Positions 42,350 to 52,348 are shown, numbered from the stretch's first letter. The stretch: DNA of 64,000 nt from JBEKUY01 sp049514555 (GCA_049514555.1 JBEKUY010000011.1:34190-98189), one strand, 5' to 3'. The notes: generated from the letters alone by a model not told the origin. Translations and numbers: made by a program.

Positions 42350-44209
42350 ATGCAGCTTCGCCTGCGAACAAAACTCACGCTGGTGATGACCGGCCTGGTG
42401 CTGGCCGTCGTGGCCGTCGTGTCGGCGGTGTTTGTCGCGCGGCTGGCGATGCAGGTGATGCGCACGGCCAACGACCGCGCGCGCTTCGTGGCCGAGCAGG
42501 TATTCCTGCAGTCGCAGCATGCCCTGACCAACGCGGCGGAGCAGGGCTCGCGGCCTGCCACAGGCAGTCCCGACGACATTTACGATTACGTTCGCCACGC
42601 CTTTGAGGTTGACCGGGGCCTGAATTCCCTTCTCGATGCGGCGGTCGATTACTCTCCCTCCATCGACGAAGTGACCATCGCCGACCGCGACGGCATTGCC
42701 ATGCTCTCCAGCGACGTTTCGCTCCAGGGAACCTACGTGCCGCGCCGCACCCGGCTCGACCAACTCCTGCAGAGCGGCTTCTTTCAGCAGATGCGCGTCC
42801 TCTACGGGCCACCACGGATGTACGAGGTGGACTTGCCTTTCAACATGAGCGGCAAGCCGTTCGGCGATGTCCGCATCGGACTTCCTTCCGCATTGCTCCG
42901 GAACGAGCTGACTCCGGGCTTGCGCACCGCGGGCAGGATCGTGTTGGTCGCCCTGCTGCTCTCCACGGCGCTCGCCGCGGTCGTTAGCCGGGCGACCCTG
43001 GCGCCTCTGGCGGACATCTCGGCGCAGTTGGACCGCATCTCGGCGGGACAGTTCGACCCGGCCGCGATTCCGGTGAGGGGGCTGGCGGGCCGTGCCGATG
43101 AGCTCGGCCAAGTCAGCCAGAAGATCACGCAGGTGGGGCAACAACTTCGTGGCGTGCATGAGATTTTCAGCACCCTGCGAGATAACCTCGACCAGGTGAT
43201 GGCCGGGCTCGAAGACGGCTTGATCCTGTTCACCCGCGATTCGCGGGCGGTGATGGTGAGCCCGGCGGCGGAGAAGTTTCTCGGAGCCCCGGCGGGCGAA
43301 TTCATGGGCAGGCTTGCCGAAGAGATTTTTCCGGCACAGCATCCTTTGCGGCAGGCGCTGCGGATCGAAGGCGGCCAGTTCGCGAGCGTCGCCGCGACGG
43401 AGGTGGAGATCGAGACGGAACAAGGATTGAAGCGCGTGGGCGTCAGCGTGCAACCCGTGGAAGAAGACGGGACGCGCATGGGCGCGCTCGTCACTTTGCG
43501 CGATCTCGATTCGCTCGAGAGCATCGGTACCCAGCTCCAGGTCTCCGAGCGGCTCGCGGCGCTGGGGCGGATTACCGCGGGCGTGGCTCACGAGGTCAAG
43601 AACCCGTTGAACTCCATGCGCCTCTGGCTCGAGAACCTCAGGGAAGCGCTCCCGCGCGAACAGGACGGCGCGCGGCACGCCGTACAAGTACTGGACATGG
43701 AGATCGACCGGCTGGACACGGTCGTGAAGCGATTCCTGGATTTCACCAAGCCGATGGAGTTGCGTCTGGAAGAGACGCAACTGGCCGAGTTGCTGGCGGA
43801 GGTAGTGCGCGTGGCCCAGCCGCAACTGCGGAAGGCCAAAGTCCAGGTGGCGCAATTGCTGCCGATCGATGTGCCCCCGGTCCGCGTGGATCGGGCTCTG
43901 CTCAAGCAAGCCGTGCTGAACCTGGTCCTGAATGCCGTCGAAGCCATGGGAAATGGGGGGCAGCTCCGCTTGATGCTGAGTCGGCGCGGCGAAATGGCCG
44001 AGATCGCCGTGGAAGACACGGGGCGCGGGATCGCGCCGGAACACCGGCAGAAGGTCTTTCAGTTGTTCTTCACTACGCGGCCGGGAGGCAGCGGAATCGG
44101 TCTGGCGAGCACCTTCCGGATTGTGCAACTTCATAACGGTTCGATAGACTTTAACTCTGAAGTCGGAAGGGGAACGACGTTCCGGATCGAGCTCCCTTTG
44201 GCTTCCTAA
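42350..44209 (+). CDS. Sensor histidine kinase partner of the NtrC-type regulator
   Basis: 619 aa. Two membrane helices (about 8-30 and 195-215) flank a periplasmic sensor of about 160 residues; then HAMP (LAPLADISAQLDRISAGQFD), a PAS domain (DGLILFTRDSRAVMVSPAAE), HisKA with phospho-His in GVAHEVKNPLNSMRLWL, and HATPase (NLVLNAVEAMGNGG, VEDTGRGIAPEH, GSGIGLASTFRIVQLHNG). It phosphorylates the regulator encoded just upstream. GAGG is 5 nt before the ATG. The signal sensed is unknown. Confidence 0.94.
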   Translation: MQLRLRTKLTLVMTGLVLAVVAVVSAVFVARLAMQVMRTANDRARFVAEQVFLQSQHALTNAAEQGSRPATGSPDDIYDYVRHAFEVDRGLNSLLDAAVDYSPSIDEVTIADRDGIAMLSSDVSLQGTYVPRRTRLDQLLQSGFFQQMRVLYGPPRMYEVDLPFNMSGKPFGDVRIGLPSALLRNELTPGLRTAGRIVLVALLLSTALAAVVSRATLAPLADISAQLDRISAGQFDPAAIPVRGLAGRADELGQVSQKITQVGQQLRGVHEIFSTLRDNLDQVMAGLEDGLILFTRDSRAVMVSPAAEKFLGAPAGEFMGRLAEEIFPAQHPLRQALRIEGGQFASVAATEVEIETEQGLKRVGVSVQPVEEDGTRMGALVTLRDLDSLESIGTQLQVSERLAALGRITAGVAHEVKNPLNSMRLWLENLREALPREQDGARHAVQVLDMEIDRLDTVVKRFLDFTKPMELRLEETQLAELLAEVVRVAQPQLRKAKVQVAQLLPIDVPPVRVDRALLKQAVLNLVLNAVEAMGNGGQLRLMLSRRGEMAEIAVEDTGRGIAPEHRQKVFQLFFTTRPGGSGIGLASTFRIVQLHNGSIDFNSEVGRGTTFRIELPLAS

Positions 44210-44212
44210 GAG

Positions 44213-44827
44213 ATGGCGCGTGCGCTACCAGCCCGGCAGAGATGGACGCGCTTGCGAACGGAGCAGCGCCCGAAGCGGCAGACGGCTATCTTCGTCGCGC
44301 TGCTTCTGGCGTGCTGTACATTCGCCGCGGGCTGCCCGGCGCGAAAGACGCCGACGGTGAACTGGCGCCTCGTGAACCAGGTGCGTCCTCGCGTGCCCCC
44401 CAGACCGGTTCTCATTGAAGAGCCAGTCGCGCCACCGGAGCTCCAGATCGAGCCCCCTGCGCCCCCGCAGCTCATCTTTGTGCGGAACAGCCTCCCGCCA
44501 AGGCCGCACATTCCCGCAGGATCGGGCGCCAACGCAGGTGACGCCGGATCTGCGCTGCCACCAGCTCCCCTCCTCTCGCCTCAGCTTTCGCCGGAAGAAC
44601 AGTCGACAGCCCAACAACAGACCCAACAGAGCTTGCGCGTCGCCGAGAATAACTTGCGAACCACTCTCGGCAGGAGGCTCTCGACGACTCAGACCGAACT
44701 CGCGGAAAAGGTGCGGAGCTTTATCGCTCAGGCCCGCGAAGCCGTCCGCGGCGGAGATTGGCTGCGGGCCCGCAACCTGGCGCAGAAGGCCGAACTCCTG
44801 TCTCTCGACCTCGTTAAGGCCAGATAG
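44213..44827 (+). CDS. Proline-rich lipoprotein behind the two-component pair
   Basis: 204 aa. Lipoprotein signal with lipobox FAAGC (about residue 41; ALLLACCTFAAGC), then a proline-rich segment (VRPRVPPRPVLIEEPVAPPE; IEPPAPPQLIF) and a C-terminal helical part (RLSTTQTELAEKVRSFIAQA, WLRARNLAQKAELLSLDLVK). It begins 3 nt after the kinase stop, so it is in the same operon. It may sit at the outer membrane and feed the sensor, but no family is recognised. Confidence 0.65.
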   Translation: MARALPARQRWTRLRTEQRPKRQTAIFVALLLACCTFAAGCPARKTPTVNWRLVNQVRPRVPPRPVLIEEPVAPPELQIEPPAPPQLIFVRNSLPPRPHIPAGSGANAGDAGSALPPAPLLSPQLSPEEQSTAQQQTQQSLRVAENNLRTTLGRRLSTTQTELAEKVRSFIAQAREAVRGGDWLRARNLAQKAELLSLDLVKAR

Positions 44828-44845
44828 CCTCTTATTTCGCGCATC

Positions 44846-46156
44846 GTGTTGGACAACAGCTACGACGGTAAGGGGTTGCGCGTGCTGAAGACCGTCAGCG
44901 GCATGTCCACCGTGTACGTTTATTCGGGCGGCTCATTGATTGCGGAATACGACAACGGAGCGGGGATTGGCACGCCTTCGCGAGAGTATATTTACTCCGG
45001 CGGGGCGCGTGTGGCGAAGCTCGAAAACGGGGCGACGACCTACTTCCACCAGGACCACCTGTCAGCACGGGTGCTGACGAACGGGAACGGGACGGTGGTG
45101 GGCGAGTTGGGTCACTACCCGTTCGGGGAGAAGTGGTACGAAACCGGCACGACCACGAAGCAGAAGTTCACGACGTACGATCGCGACAGCGAGACGGGGA
45201 ACGACTACACCACGGGGCGGACGTACGCGAGCAACCTGGGGCGGTTCCTGTCGCCGGATATCGCGCCCGCGAATCTGGCCGATCCGCAGTCGTGGAACCG
45301 CTACACGTATGTGGAGAATGATCCGGTGAATGGCATTGATCCGTCCGGTTGGTGTTCGCCACCCGACGGCAACGTCAACAGCGGCGGGGGCATTTGCGAC
45401 CCTGGCGAGGCCGACCGCCTTGGCTTGTGGACCGATCCGTTCAATTTCATGGATCGGCCTATCGGTTATAACCTGACTTTCGAGTTCGTCGAGTCTTGGG
45501 TCTTAAGATCAGTCACACCCATCTATGGGCAAGCGTTCTGGTTCGACACGAGCGGCCTGAGTGCCGGCATCCCCGGGGGCGATCCATTTGCCGGTCTCCT
45601 CCCAAATCCTCAGCCGCCCCCGCCACCAAACTACAAGAAGTGCATTACCGGGGCGCTTGAGGAAATGGTTGCCCATGATGAAGGTACTGCAGATCAACCA
45701 AATGACGGGTACGGAACTCTTGTAGGCGGAAGGGTGATCAGCGCACCTCAATCCTACAGTGGCTTGAAAGTGGGGCGGTACTATTCCACGGGAGCCCCGT
45801 GGAATATGTCCGCTCAGGATGTGGAGTCCCTCACCGCGCATCCGAATATACTAGTCGACGCGACCGTTTCAAACAGCACAGCCTTCGGTCGTTATATGTT
45901 TAACGTAGGTACTTGGAATCAGTTCGGAACAGGGGGGCCGACGCACGATGCTCAGGACCAAGCCATGGAAAGACTGATGAACCGCCTGGGTATGATCGAC
46001 GACGCCATGTCAGGTCAAATCGTCCAAGCTATTTGGGATGGAAATACGAGATGGGCGGGTCTGCCTGATTCTCCCTTCAATCAGCACCCCAAGAGTTGGG
46101 CTGAGACCATTAAGGCGTTTCAAGATGCCATGAATTACCTTCCAGAGTGTCAGTAG
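44846..46156 (+). CDS. Orphan RHS-core tip with C-terminal lambda-lysozyme-like (GH104-like) domain
   Basis: 436 aa from GTG 44846, with no clear ribosome site; the frame is closed by TAG at 44825. The first 160 residues are only the end of an RHS shell: KTVSGMSTVYVYSGGSLIAE, the YFHQDHLSARVLTN motif, GRFLSPDIAP and the cleavage/core signature WNRYTYVENDPVNGIDPSGW. The variable tip starts after that. Its final part resembles lambda endolysin: MVAHDEGTADQPNDGYGTLV (Glu279 aligns with the catalytic Glu of lambda lysozyme), VSNSTAFGRYMFNVGTW, HDAQDQAMERLM and WAGLPDSPFNQ. So this looks like a polymorphic-toxin tip that cuts peptidoglycan. Most of the RHS protein is missing, so it may be an orphan cassette or a decayed gene. 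Confidence 0.8.
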   Translation: MLDNSYDGKGLRVLKTVSGMSTVYVYSGGSLIAEYDNGAGIGTPSREYIYSGGARVAKLENGATTYFHQDHLSARVLTNGNGTVVGELGHYPFGEKWYETGTTTKQKFTTYDRDSETGNDYTTGRTYASNLGRFLSPDIAPANLADPQSWNRYTYVENDPVNGIDPSGWCSPPDGNVNSGGGICDPGEADRLGLWTDPFNFMDRPIGYNLTFEFVESWVLRSVTPIYGQAFWFDTSGLSAGIPGGDPFAGLLPNPQPPPPPNYKKCITGALEEMVAHDEGTADQPNDGYGTLVGGRVISAPQSYSGLKVGRYYSTGAPWNMSAQDVESLTAHPNILVDATVSNSTAFGRYMFNVGTWNQFGTGGPTHDAQDQAMERLMNRLGMIDDAMSGQIVQAIWDGNTRWAGLPDSPFNQHPKSWAETIKAFQDAMNYLPECQ

Positions 46157-46172
46157 AAATGAGGGACAGCAC

Positions 46173-46682
46173 ATGAAACTTTGGTTCACGCTTCTTGCCT
46201 TAGCGATTGCGATCGGGCAGAGGGCCGAGGGACAGACACCCGCAAAGGTGCCTCAAGGCGAACAGATGCGATTCGGACTGGAGGAGCCCCTCGAACAGCC
46301 AGCGCCCATTCCCGAAGACGTGCTGGAGATTCTTCGCCGAGATTCTGACGTCCGCACATGTGAAATAGAAGGCGGCTCGCGAGACGCAATTCTGGCGACG
46401 TGGTACGAGGCCTCGCAGATTCACCTAGATGGGCCAAACGAAATCGACTTAATCATAAAGGCAAAGAATGCATGCCTCTGGGGTCCGAACATTGGCCCGT
46501 TTTGGATCTTCAGAGGAACGCGAAACAGTCACAGGCTTGTGCTAAGCACCATTGCCCTTGGTCTGCAGGTGCTCAAGACCAAGACAAATGGCCTCAGGGA
46601 CGTGAGAGGAGGGGCAATCGTCCGCCTAAAGCCGAATTACGTGACATACAAATTTGATGGCCGGACCTATCAGCAAAGGTGA
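46173..46682 (+). CDS. Secreted small protein behind the RHS tip, candidate immunity protein
   Basis: 169 aa. Signal peptide (KLWFTLLALAIAIGQRAEGQ), then a domain with VLEILRRDSDVRTCEIEGGS, IDLIIKAKNACLWGPNIGPF and LVLSTIALGLQVLKTKTNGL; two cysteines could form a disulfide. GAGG lies about 9 nt before ATG 46173, which is 16 nt after the RHS stop. A protein exported to the periplasm directly behind a peptidoglycan-cutting toxin is what an immunity protein would look like, but the family is not recognised and binding is inferred from position. GC is lower than in flanking genes. Confidence 0.68.
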   Translation: MKLWFTLLALAIAIGQRAEGQTPAKVPQGEQMRFGLEEPLEQPAPIPEDVLEILRRDSDVRTCEIEGGSRDAILATWYEASQIHLDGPNEIDLIIKAKNACLWGPNIGPFWIFRGTRNSHRLVLSTIALGLQVLKTKTNGLRDVRGGAIVRLKPNYVTYKFDGRTYQQR

Positions 46683-46765
46683 AACGAGAGGCGCGAGAGG
46701 ACTTAGTTCGCCGCCTGCAGTAAGGCTGGGCAGTTCTCTTGTTTTTCTTCTTCAGCGCATGCGGC

Positions 46766-47395
46766 CTACTTTGCCCCTGACGGCGGCCCGAGCATCTCCA
46801 TGGCCCAGACGGCCGCCGGACGCATGTTCATCTGGGCGCGGTACCTCATCTCGCTGTCCCACGATTCCGGCGTGCGGAACCAGTAGCCCTTCTTGTTGTA
46901 GCTGACGTCGTAGATGCCCCAGGCCGTCTTGTAGGCCTCCTCCTTCATCCCTTCCTGCAACAGCATCGCGGCTAGGGCGAACGTCGTGCCCACCCATACC
47001 TCCTGGATCTGCTCGGTCGTGTGCACGACCTGCCCGTCGGGACGCATGCCGTTCACCGCGCCGAGCCCGCCGTTGCCGAACTTCATGACGTTGAAGTCGA
47101 AGACCTTTTTCAACGCCGCCCGCTGCATCTCCTTGGGCACGAGGTCGCCCAGGCCGGTCATCGTGGCGTACCACTGCCCGGCCAACTGCATGGCCTGGAT
47201 GCTGTCCTTGTACTCGCTCTGCGTGTCGTAGCGGAAGTACTCACCGGCCCACAGCTTCTCGATGTAGCTCTTCTGCGCCTTCAAGAACAGGCTGTGGTAG
47301 TTATCGGCTTCCTGCGGATGCCCGAGCTTGTGCCCCATCTCCTCCGCCGCCCGCAGCGCCGCGAGATACAAGCTCCCGCAGTAGGCGCTCTCGCC
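46766..47395 (-). pseudogene. 5'-truncated GH116-type glycosidase (C-terminal remnant)
   Basis: About 210 codons in frame from about 47395 to the stop at 46766 match the end of a GH116 (glucosylceramidase/beta-glucosidase) catalytic domain: ESAYCGSLYLAALRAAEEMG, the KLWAGEYFRYDT stretch, DFNVMKFGNGGLGAVNGM, TEQIQEVWVGTTFALAAM and GYWFRTPESWDSEMRYRAQM. A full protein would have several hundred more residues. The frame runs on into the start of thiO, where homology stops, so the 5' part is lost. It lies convergent to the RHS pair, suggesting rearrangement here. Confidence 0.78.
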
Positions 47396-47419
47396 TTGGC
47401 AACGCGCTAAGATGAAGAC

Positions 47420-48601
47420 ATGAAGACGTACGACGCAGTCGTGGCGGGAGCCGGACTGATTGGTGGTTCGATCGCACTCGAGCTCGCGCGCGCCGGACTG
47501 CGCGTGGCTGTATTTGACCGGCAGGATCCGGGGCGGGAAGCATCGCGGGCCGCGGCGGGGATTCTCTCGCCGGCGCCGGAAAGCCCCAGTCAGATTCCGA
47601 TGGTCACGCTGGGGAGAACGAGCCTTGCTCTCTATCCGGAGTTCGTGCGGTCGGTCGAGGAGCTGTCCGGTCAGAAAGTGGGTTATCGGCCGAAGGGAAC
47701 GCTCGAAGCGCTTTTCTCAAGGGATGCCGCGCGGGAGTTGAGCACGCTCGTGGCGCTTCATCGGGGACTGAGCCTCGAGTGCGAGCCTCTGCGCGTTGCT
47801 GAGGCCCTGGAACTCGAGCCGGCGCTGAGCCCGGACGTGGCCGCGACCGCTTTGCGGCCCGCCGAAGCTGCGGTGGACAATCGCGAACTGACGCGCGCGG
47901 CGATCGAGGCGGCGCGGCGGGGCGGCGTCGAGTTTTGTGCGGGGAGAAGCATCGAAGCAATCTGGCGCGAAGGGAACCGCTGCGCCGGCGTGGTGGCCGC
48001 CGGCAAGCGAATTGCCGCGGGATGGGCCATCATTGCCGCAGGCTGCTTCTCGACGGCGATTGATGGTGCGGCGGCGTACGCGCCTGTCCGCCCCGCCCGC
48101 GGGCAGATGGTGGCCCTGCGCTCGGAGCGCGTGAAGATCGAACGGGTGCTGTGGTCCGAGCGCGTGTACCTCGTGCCGCGGAACAACGGGCGAATCGTGG
48201 CGGGAAGCACCGTGGAATACGTCGGATTTGAGAAAGGACTCACCGCCGGAGGAATTCAGGGAATCCTGGACGCAGCGATCGAGGTGGCTCCGGGTCTGAA
48301 GAATGCCGCGATTGTGGAGACTTGGTCGGGGCTGCGGCCGGATACGCCCGACCACCTCCCGATCATCGGCCCGACGGAAATCGAAGGATTGGTGATCGCC
48401 ACCGGACATTTTCGGAGTGGAATCCTGCTGGCGCCGGTAACGGCGAAGCTCATCCGGGAATGGGTGACGGAGAAACGAGTTTCACTGGATTGGGAGATGT
48501 TCAGCCCGATGCGCTTCGCCGAAGCCGAGGCCCAGAGACGCAGTGGGACAGGCCCTGAACCCGCCTCCCCTCAAGATCGACGCGCTCACCCCAAGCTCTA
48601 A
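47420..48601 (+). CDS. thiO: FAD-dependent glycine oxidase (ThiO-like)
   Basis: 393 aa D-amino-acid-oxidase-type flavoprotein. It makes the iminoglycine used for the thiazole ring of thiamine. FAD loop DAVVAGAGLIGGSIALELAR at the start, FDRQDPGREASRAAAGILSP, then GSTVEYVGFEKGLTAGGIQ and the end motif WSGLRPDTPDHLPIIGPTEI followed by ATGHFRSGILLAP. No other thiamine genes are nearby, so glycine oxidase is inferred from these motifs, and another deaminating oxidase is possible. The start overlaps the edge of the GH116 remnant on the other strand. Confidence 0.88.
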   Translation: MKTYDAVVAGAGLIGGSIALELARAGLRVAVFDRQDPGREASRAAAGILSPAPESPSQIPMVTLGRTSLALYPEFVRSVEELSGQKVGYRPKGTLEALFSRDAARELSTLVALHRGLSLECEPLRVAEALELEPALSPDVAATALRPAEAAVDNRELTRAAIEAARRGGVEFCAGRSIEAIWREGNRCAGVVAAGKRIAAGWAIIAAGCFSTAIDGAAAYAPVRPARGQMVALRSERVKIERVLWSERVYLVPRNNGRIVAGSTVEYVGFEKGLTAGGIQGILDAAIEVAPGLKNAAIVETWSGLRPDTPDHLPIIGPTEIEGLVIATGHFRSGILLAPVTAKLIREWVTEKRVSLDWEMFSPMRFAEAEAQRRSGTGPEPASPQDRRAHPKL

Positions 48602-48651
48602 CTCCTGCCGGTGGCTCTGCGAGTCGCAGGAGCCACGCTTTCATCAACACG

Positions 48652-49437
48652 TCAATATCGCGGTGAAGCTGGAATGACCGGCGACATGCGGCCCAGACGA
48701 TCGAATTGAATCTTGTCAGCGTCGAGCGTAATCTCGCGCTCGATAACGATATCGAGGGTCGAGCCGCGCGGCATCTGGGCTTCCGGGCCACGCGTGAGAA
48801 GAACCGCGGCTAGGCCGGCAAGGCCTCCGATGCCGGCGCCGATGCCCGCGCCCTTGCCGCCGCCGGCGATGGCACCGATGCCCGCGCCGGTAACGGTCGT
48901 CTCAGCGACGGTGCCGACATCCTTTCCTTTGCCGCTCGGCCCTGTGACCTTTCCCTCCGGGTCCGTCGTTTCTTTGCCGCCGGTATCGGCCGTGCGCGGC
49001 GCGGCGTTGAGGTCGACCGTGTAACCGTTCGGAAGGATGAGCGTATTCAGGCGCAGGCGGAATTCACCTTGGCCCTTCACGCGGCCGGGGCGCTTCGCTT
49101 CGATGATTTCGCCGCTGATGTAGGAGCCGACCGGAATCACGATGCGGTTGTTCTGTGTGACCGGAAACGCAGTCTGAAAATAGACGCCGTCACCCGGTTT
49201 GGCGCCGCGCGTGGAGATGCCGTTTTCAAGGACAACCGCCAGCCGCGTGCCCGCCGGGACGATGACCTTCTCGCCGGTCGCGGCCCGCGGCGCGGGAGCA
49301 GGTTGCGGCGGAGGAGCGACTGGGGGTGGCGGAGCAGTCTGCGGCCCAGCCGCTTCCTGAGCGGCCGTGAGGCTGCCCATGGAAAGGAGAGCGAGTATCG
49401 CCGTGGCCATCGAGTACATCGGCCGGGTCATTCTCAT
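48652..49437 (-). CDS. Secreted glycine-zipper, TrbI-like beta-barrel protein (paralogue 2)
   Basis: 261 aa. Signal peptide (YSMATAILALLSMGSLTAAQ), a Pro/Ala-rich linker, then a beta domain VIVPAGTRLAVVLENGISTR ... RIVIPVGSYISGEIIEAKRP, a glycine zipper (GAGIGAIAGGGKGAGIGAGI) and an end MPRGSTLDIVIEREITL. Same order of parts as the protein at 39962. The role is unknown; an outer-membrane or periplasmic structural role is likely. It is convergent with thiO. Confidence 0.68.
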   Translation of the reverse strand: MRMTRPMYSMATAILALLSMGSLTAAQEAAGPQTAPPPPVAPPPQPAPAPRAATGEKVIVPAGTRLAVVLENGISTRGAKPGDGVYFQTAFPVTQNNRIVIPVGSYISGEIIEAKRPGRVKGQGEFRLRLNTLILPNGYTVDLNAAPRTADTGGKETTDPEGKVTGPSGKGKDVGTVAETTVTGAGIGAIAGGGKGAGIGAGIGGLAGLAAVLLTRGPEAQMPRGSTLDIVIEREITLDADKIQFDRLGRMSPVIPASPRY

Positions 49438-49603
49438 CGGATGCCTCCGCAGTCAAGTGCGATGCCTGTGCCGGACGAGAAGATGCCCCAGTATAGCGCA
49501 GCGGAACCGGGAGAGGCGTTCGGCGTCTCCGCCGGGCAGGTTTGACGGCCGCTGCGGCAAGCCTTACGCTTCCAGAGAACGCGAGAATGGGGGGAGCGAG
49601 GCG

Positions 49604-49804
49604 ATGGCGAAACTGGCGCTGGTGTACGGGATGAGACTCTTCCCGGCGGACGAGTTGGGCGAAGTAAAAGAAGCCTTCATGACGCTAAAAAACGGGCGAA
49701 AGACCCGCATCCAGATGCACCTCATCGAAGGCAGCAAGGACGAGATTGAGAAGACGCTGCGCCGGTCAGTGGATGCGTTCTTCGAGATCTATCCGCAAAT
49801 CTGA
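49604..49804 (+). CDS. Small conserved-looking hypothetical protein
   Basis: 66 aa: MAKLALVYGMRLFPADELGE, EAFMTLKNGRKTRIQMHLIE and DEIEKTLRRSVDAFFEIYPQ. It is soluble, with alternating strand and helix character. GGAG lies 8 nt before ATG 49604. It is short but has balanced composition and a good ribosome site, so it is likely real. The gene after it is on the opposite strand. Confidence 0.5.
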   Translation: MAKLALVYGMRLFPADELGEVKEAFMTLKNGRKTRIQMHLIEGSKDEIEKTLRRSVDAFFEIYPQI

Positions 49805-49852
49805 CAAAGAGCAACGGGCGACTCGCGGCGAACGAGTCGCGCTCCCGGCGCT

Positions 49853-50167
49853 TCAGCGGTTGCCGAAGTTTTCAGGGTCCGCGCCGGGATCGCCGAGCGC
49901 ATCGGAAATGAGCACGGTGGACTGGCCGGTGAGCTCGATGCGCTTGCGGCACTTGTAGCAGGCCGCGAGGTCGTCCGCGCGAACCATGTAGGAGCTGGCC
50001 TTCGCGAAGCGCTTCTTGTCCTCATCGCTCGCGCCGCGCGGCAGTTCCTTCCTCTTGATGCGCACCTTCCAGCGGACCGGAAACTCAAATTCGTTCCGGC
50101 AGAACGGGCAGAAGAGCTTCTGCTTCTTGACCTCTTCGCGTTCGGAATAGAATGAGCGTTCGTCCAT
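49853..50167 (-). CDS. Zinc-ribbon hypothetical protein ending the deacetylase operon
   Basis: 104 aa from ATG 50167. Contains a CPFC pair (KLFCPFCRNEFEFPVRWKVR) and a CYKC pair (LAACYKCRKRIELTGQSTVL), giving a four-Cys zinc site of about 50 residues. The start lies 2 nt after the deacetylase stop. It is soluble, with many Lys and Arg residues between the Cys pairs. No specific function is known; it could bind nucleic acid or protein. Confidence 0.7.
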   Translation of the reverse strand: MDERSFYSEREEVKKQKLFCPFCRNEFEFPVRWKVRIKRKELPRGASDEDKKRFAKASSYMVRADDLAACYKCRKRIELTGQSTVLISDALGDPGADPENFGNR

Positions 50168-50169
50168 GG

Positions 50170-50922
50170 TCAGCGGCGCGCCGCAGGCGCGCACGAATCG
50201 ATTGTAACAAATTCGAGGCCGCGGTCGCGCCAGCGTGGGAGCCAATATTCCAAAGCGGCAAGCGTGGCGCGGCGATCGGCGTTGAGGAAGCGATAGTCGC
50301 CGTCGTGCAAACACAAGATGTCGCCTCCGGCGGACGGCTCCTGCCGATGGCGCTCCATCCGCGCGTCAATCGTCTGCATGCGCCCGATCAGCCATTCAGC
50401 GGGTTTCCCGCGCCAGTCACCGGGGAGAACGCTCCACATGACGACGCCGCGCAGTCCCAGCTCGCGCACGGCGCCGCCAAGCCACGGGCTGCGGAAGCCG
50501 AACGGAGGACGCATCCATCGAGCAGCCGCGCCGGTCGCCTCGGCAATGGCATCCTGACAGCGCCGCAGCTCGTCCAGAATTCCCGCCGAGCCGAGCCGGA
50601 AGAGATTCGCATGCGTTTCGGTGTGATTGCCGATGGCATGCCCGCGCGCGGCAATCTCGCGGACAACATCGGGACACTGCCGGACGAACCGGCCCACGAC
50701 AAAGAACGTCGCGCGGGTTTTCTCCCGCTCCAGAAGATTCAGAAGTTGCGGCGTGAGAGCGGGGTTCGGCCCATCGTCGAAGGTGATCGCGAGCTGACGC
50801 GGCGAGGCCGTGCGCCGGATCGTAGGCCCGAAGAGCTGCGATTGTGGGCAAGCCGCCCCATAAGCGACGACTCCGCCGGCAGCTACGAGCGTCGCCGGCG
50901 CGGCGATCAGCCACGGGTTCAT
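50170..50922 (-). CDS. NodB-domain polysaccharide deacetylase
   Basis: 250 aa from ATG 50922. An N-terminal membrane helix or signal (LIAAPATLVAAGGVVAYGAA) precedes the NodB domain: LAITFDDGPNPALTP with catalytic Asp and metal Asp, GNHTETHANL with two metal His residues, and RPPFGFRSPWL. It removes acetyl groups from polymers such as peptidoglycan or chitin-like glycans, or carries out related C-N hydrolysis. It follows the NtrX-like regulator gene by 28 nt, the fifth gene of the operon. Confidence 0.88.
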   Translation of the reverse strand: MNPWLIAAPATLVAAGGVVAYGAACPQSQLFGPTIRRTASPRQLAITFDDGPNPALTPQLLNLLEREKTRATFFVVGRFVRQCPDVVREIAARGHAIGNHTETHANLFRLGSAGILDELRRCQDAIAEATGAAARWMRPPFGFRSPWLGGAVRELGLRGVVMWSVLPGDWRGKPAEWLIGRMQTIDARMERHRQEPSAGGDILCLHDGDYRFLNADRRATLAALEYWLPRWRDRGLEFVTIDSCAPAARR

Positions 50923-50950
50923 GTGGGGTATTCTCGCACGGGCGCGGCGC

Positions 50951-52330
<1,380 letters not shown>

Positions 52331-52348
52331 GCGCAGTCTCCTGAGCCA

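Noticed and set aside
41861..44134. 757-codon minus-strand ORF opposite the histidine kinase
   Set aside because: Histidine/arginine-rich shadow; the kinase on the plus strand has all motifs and a ribosome site.
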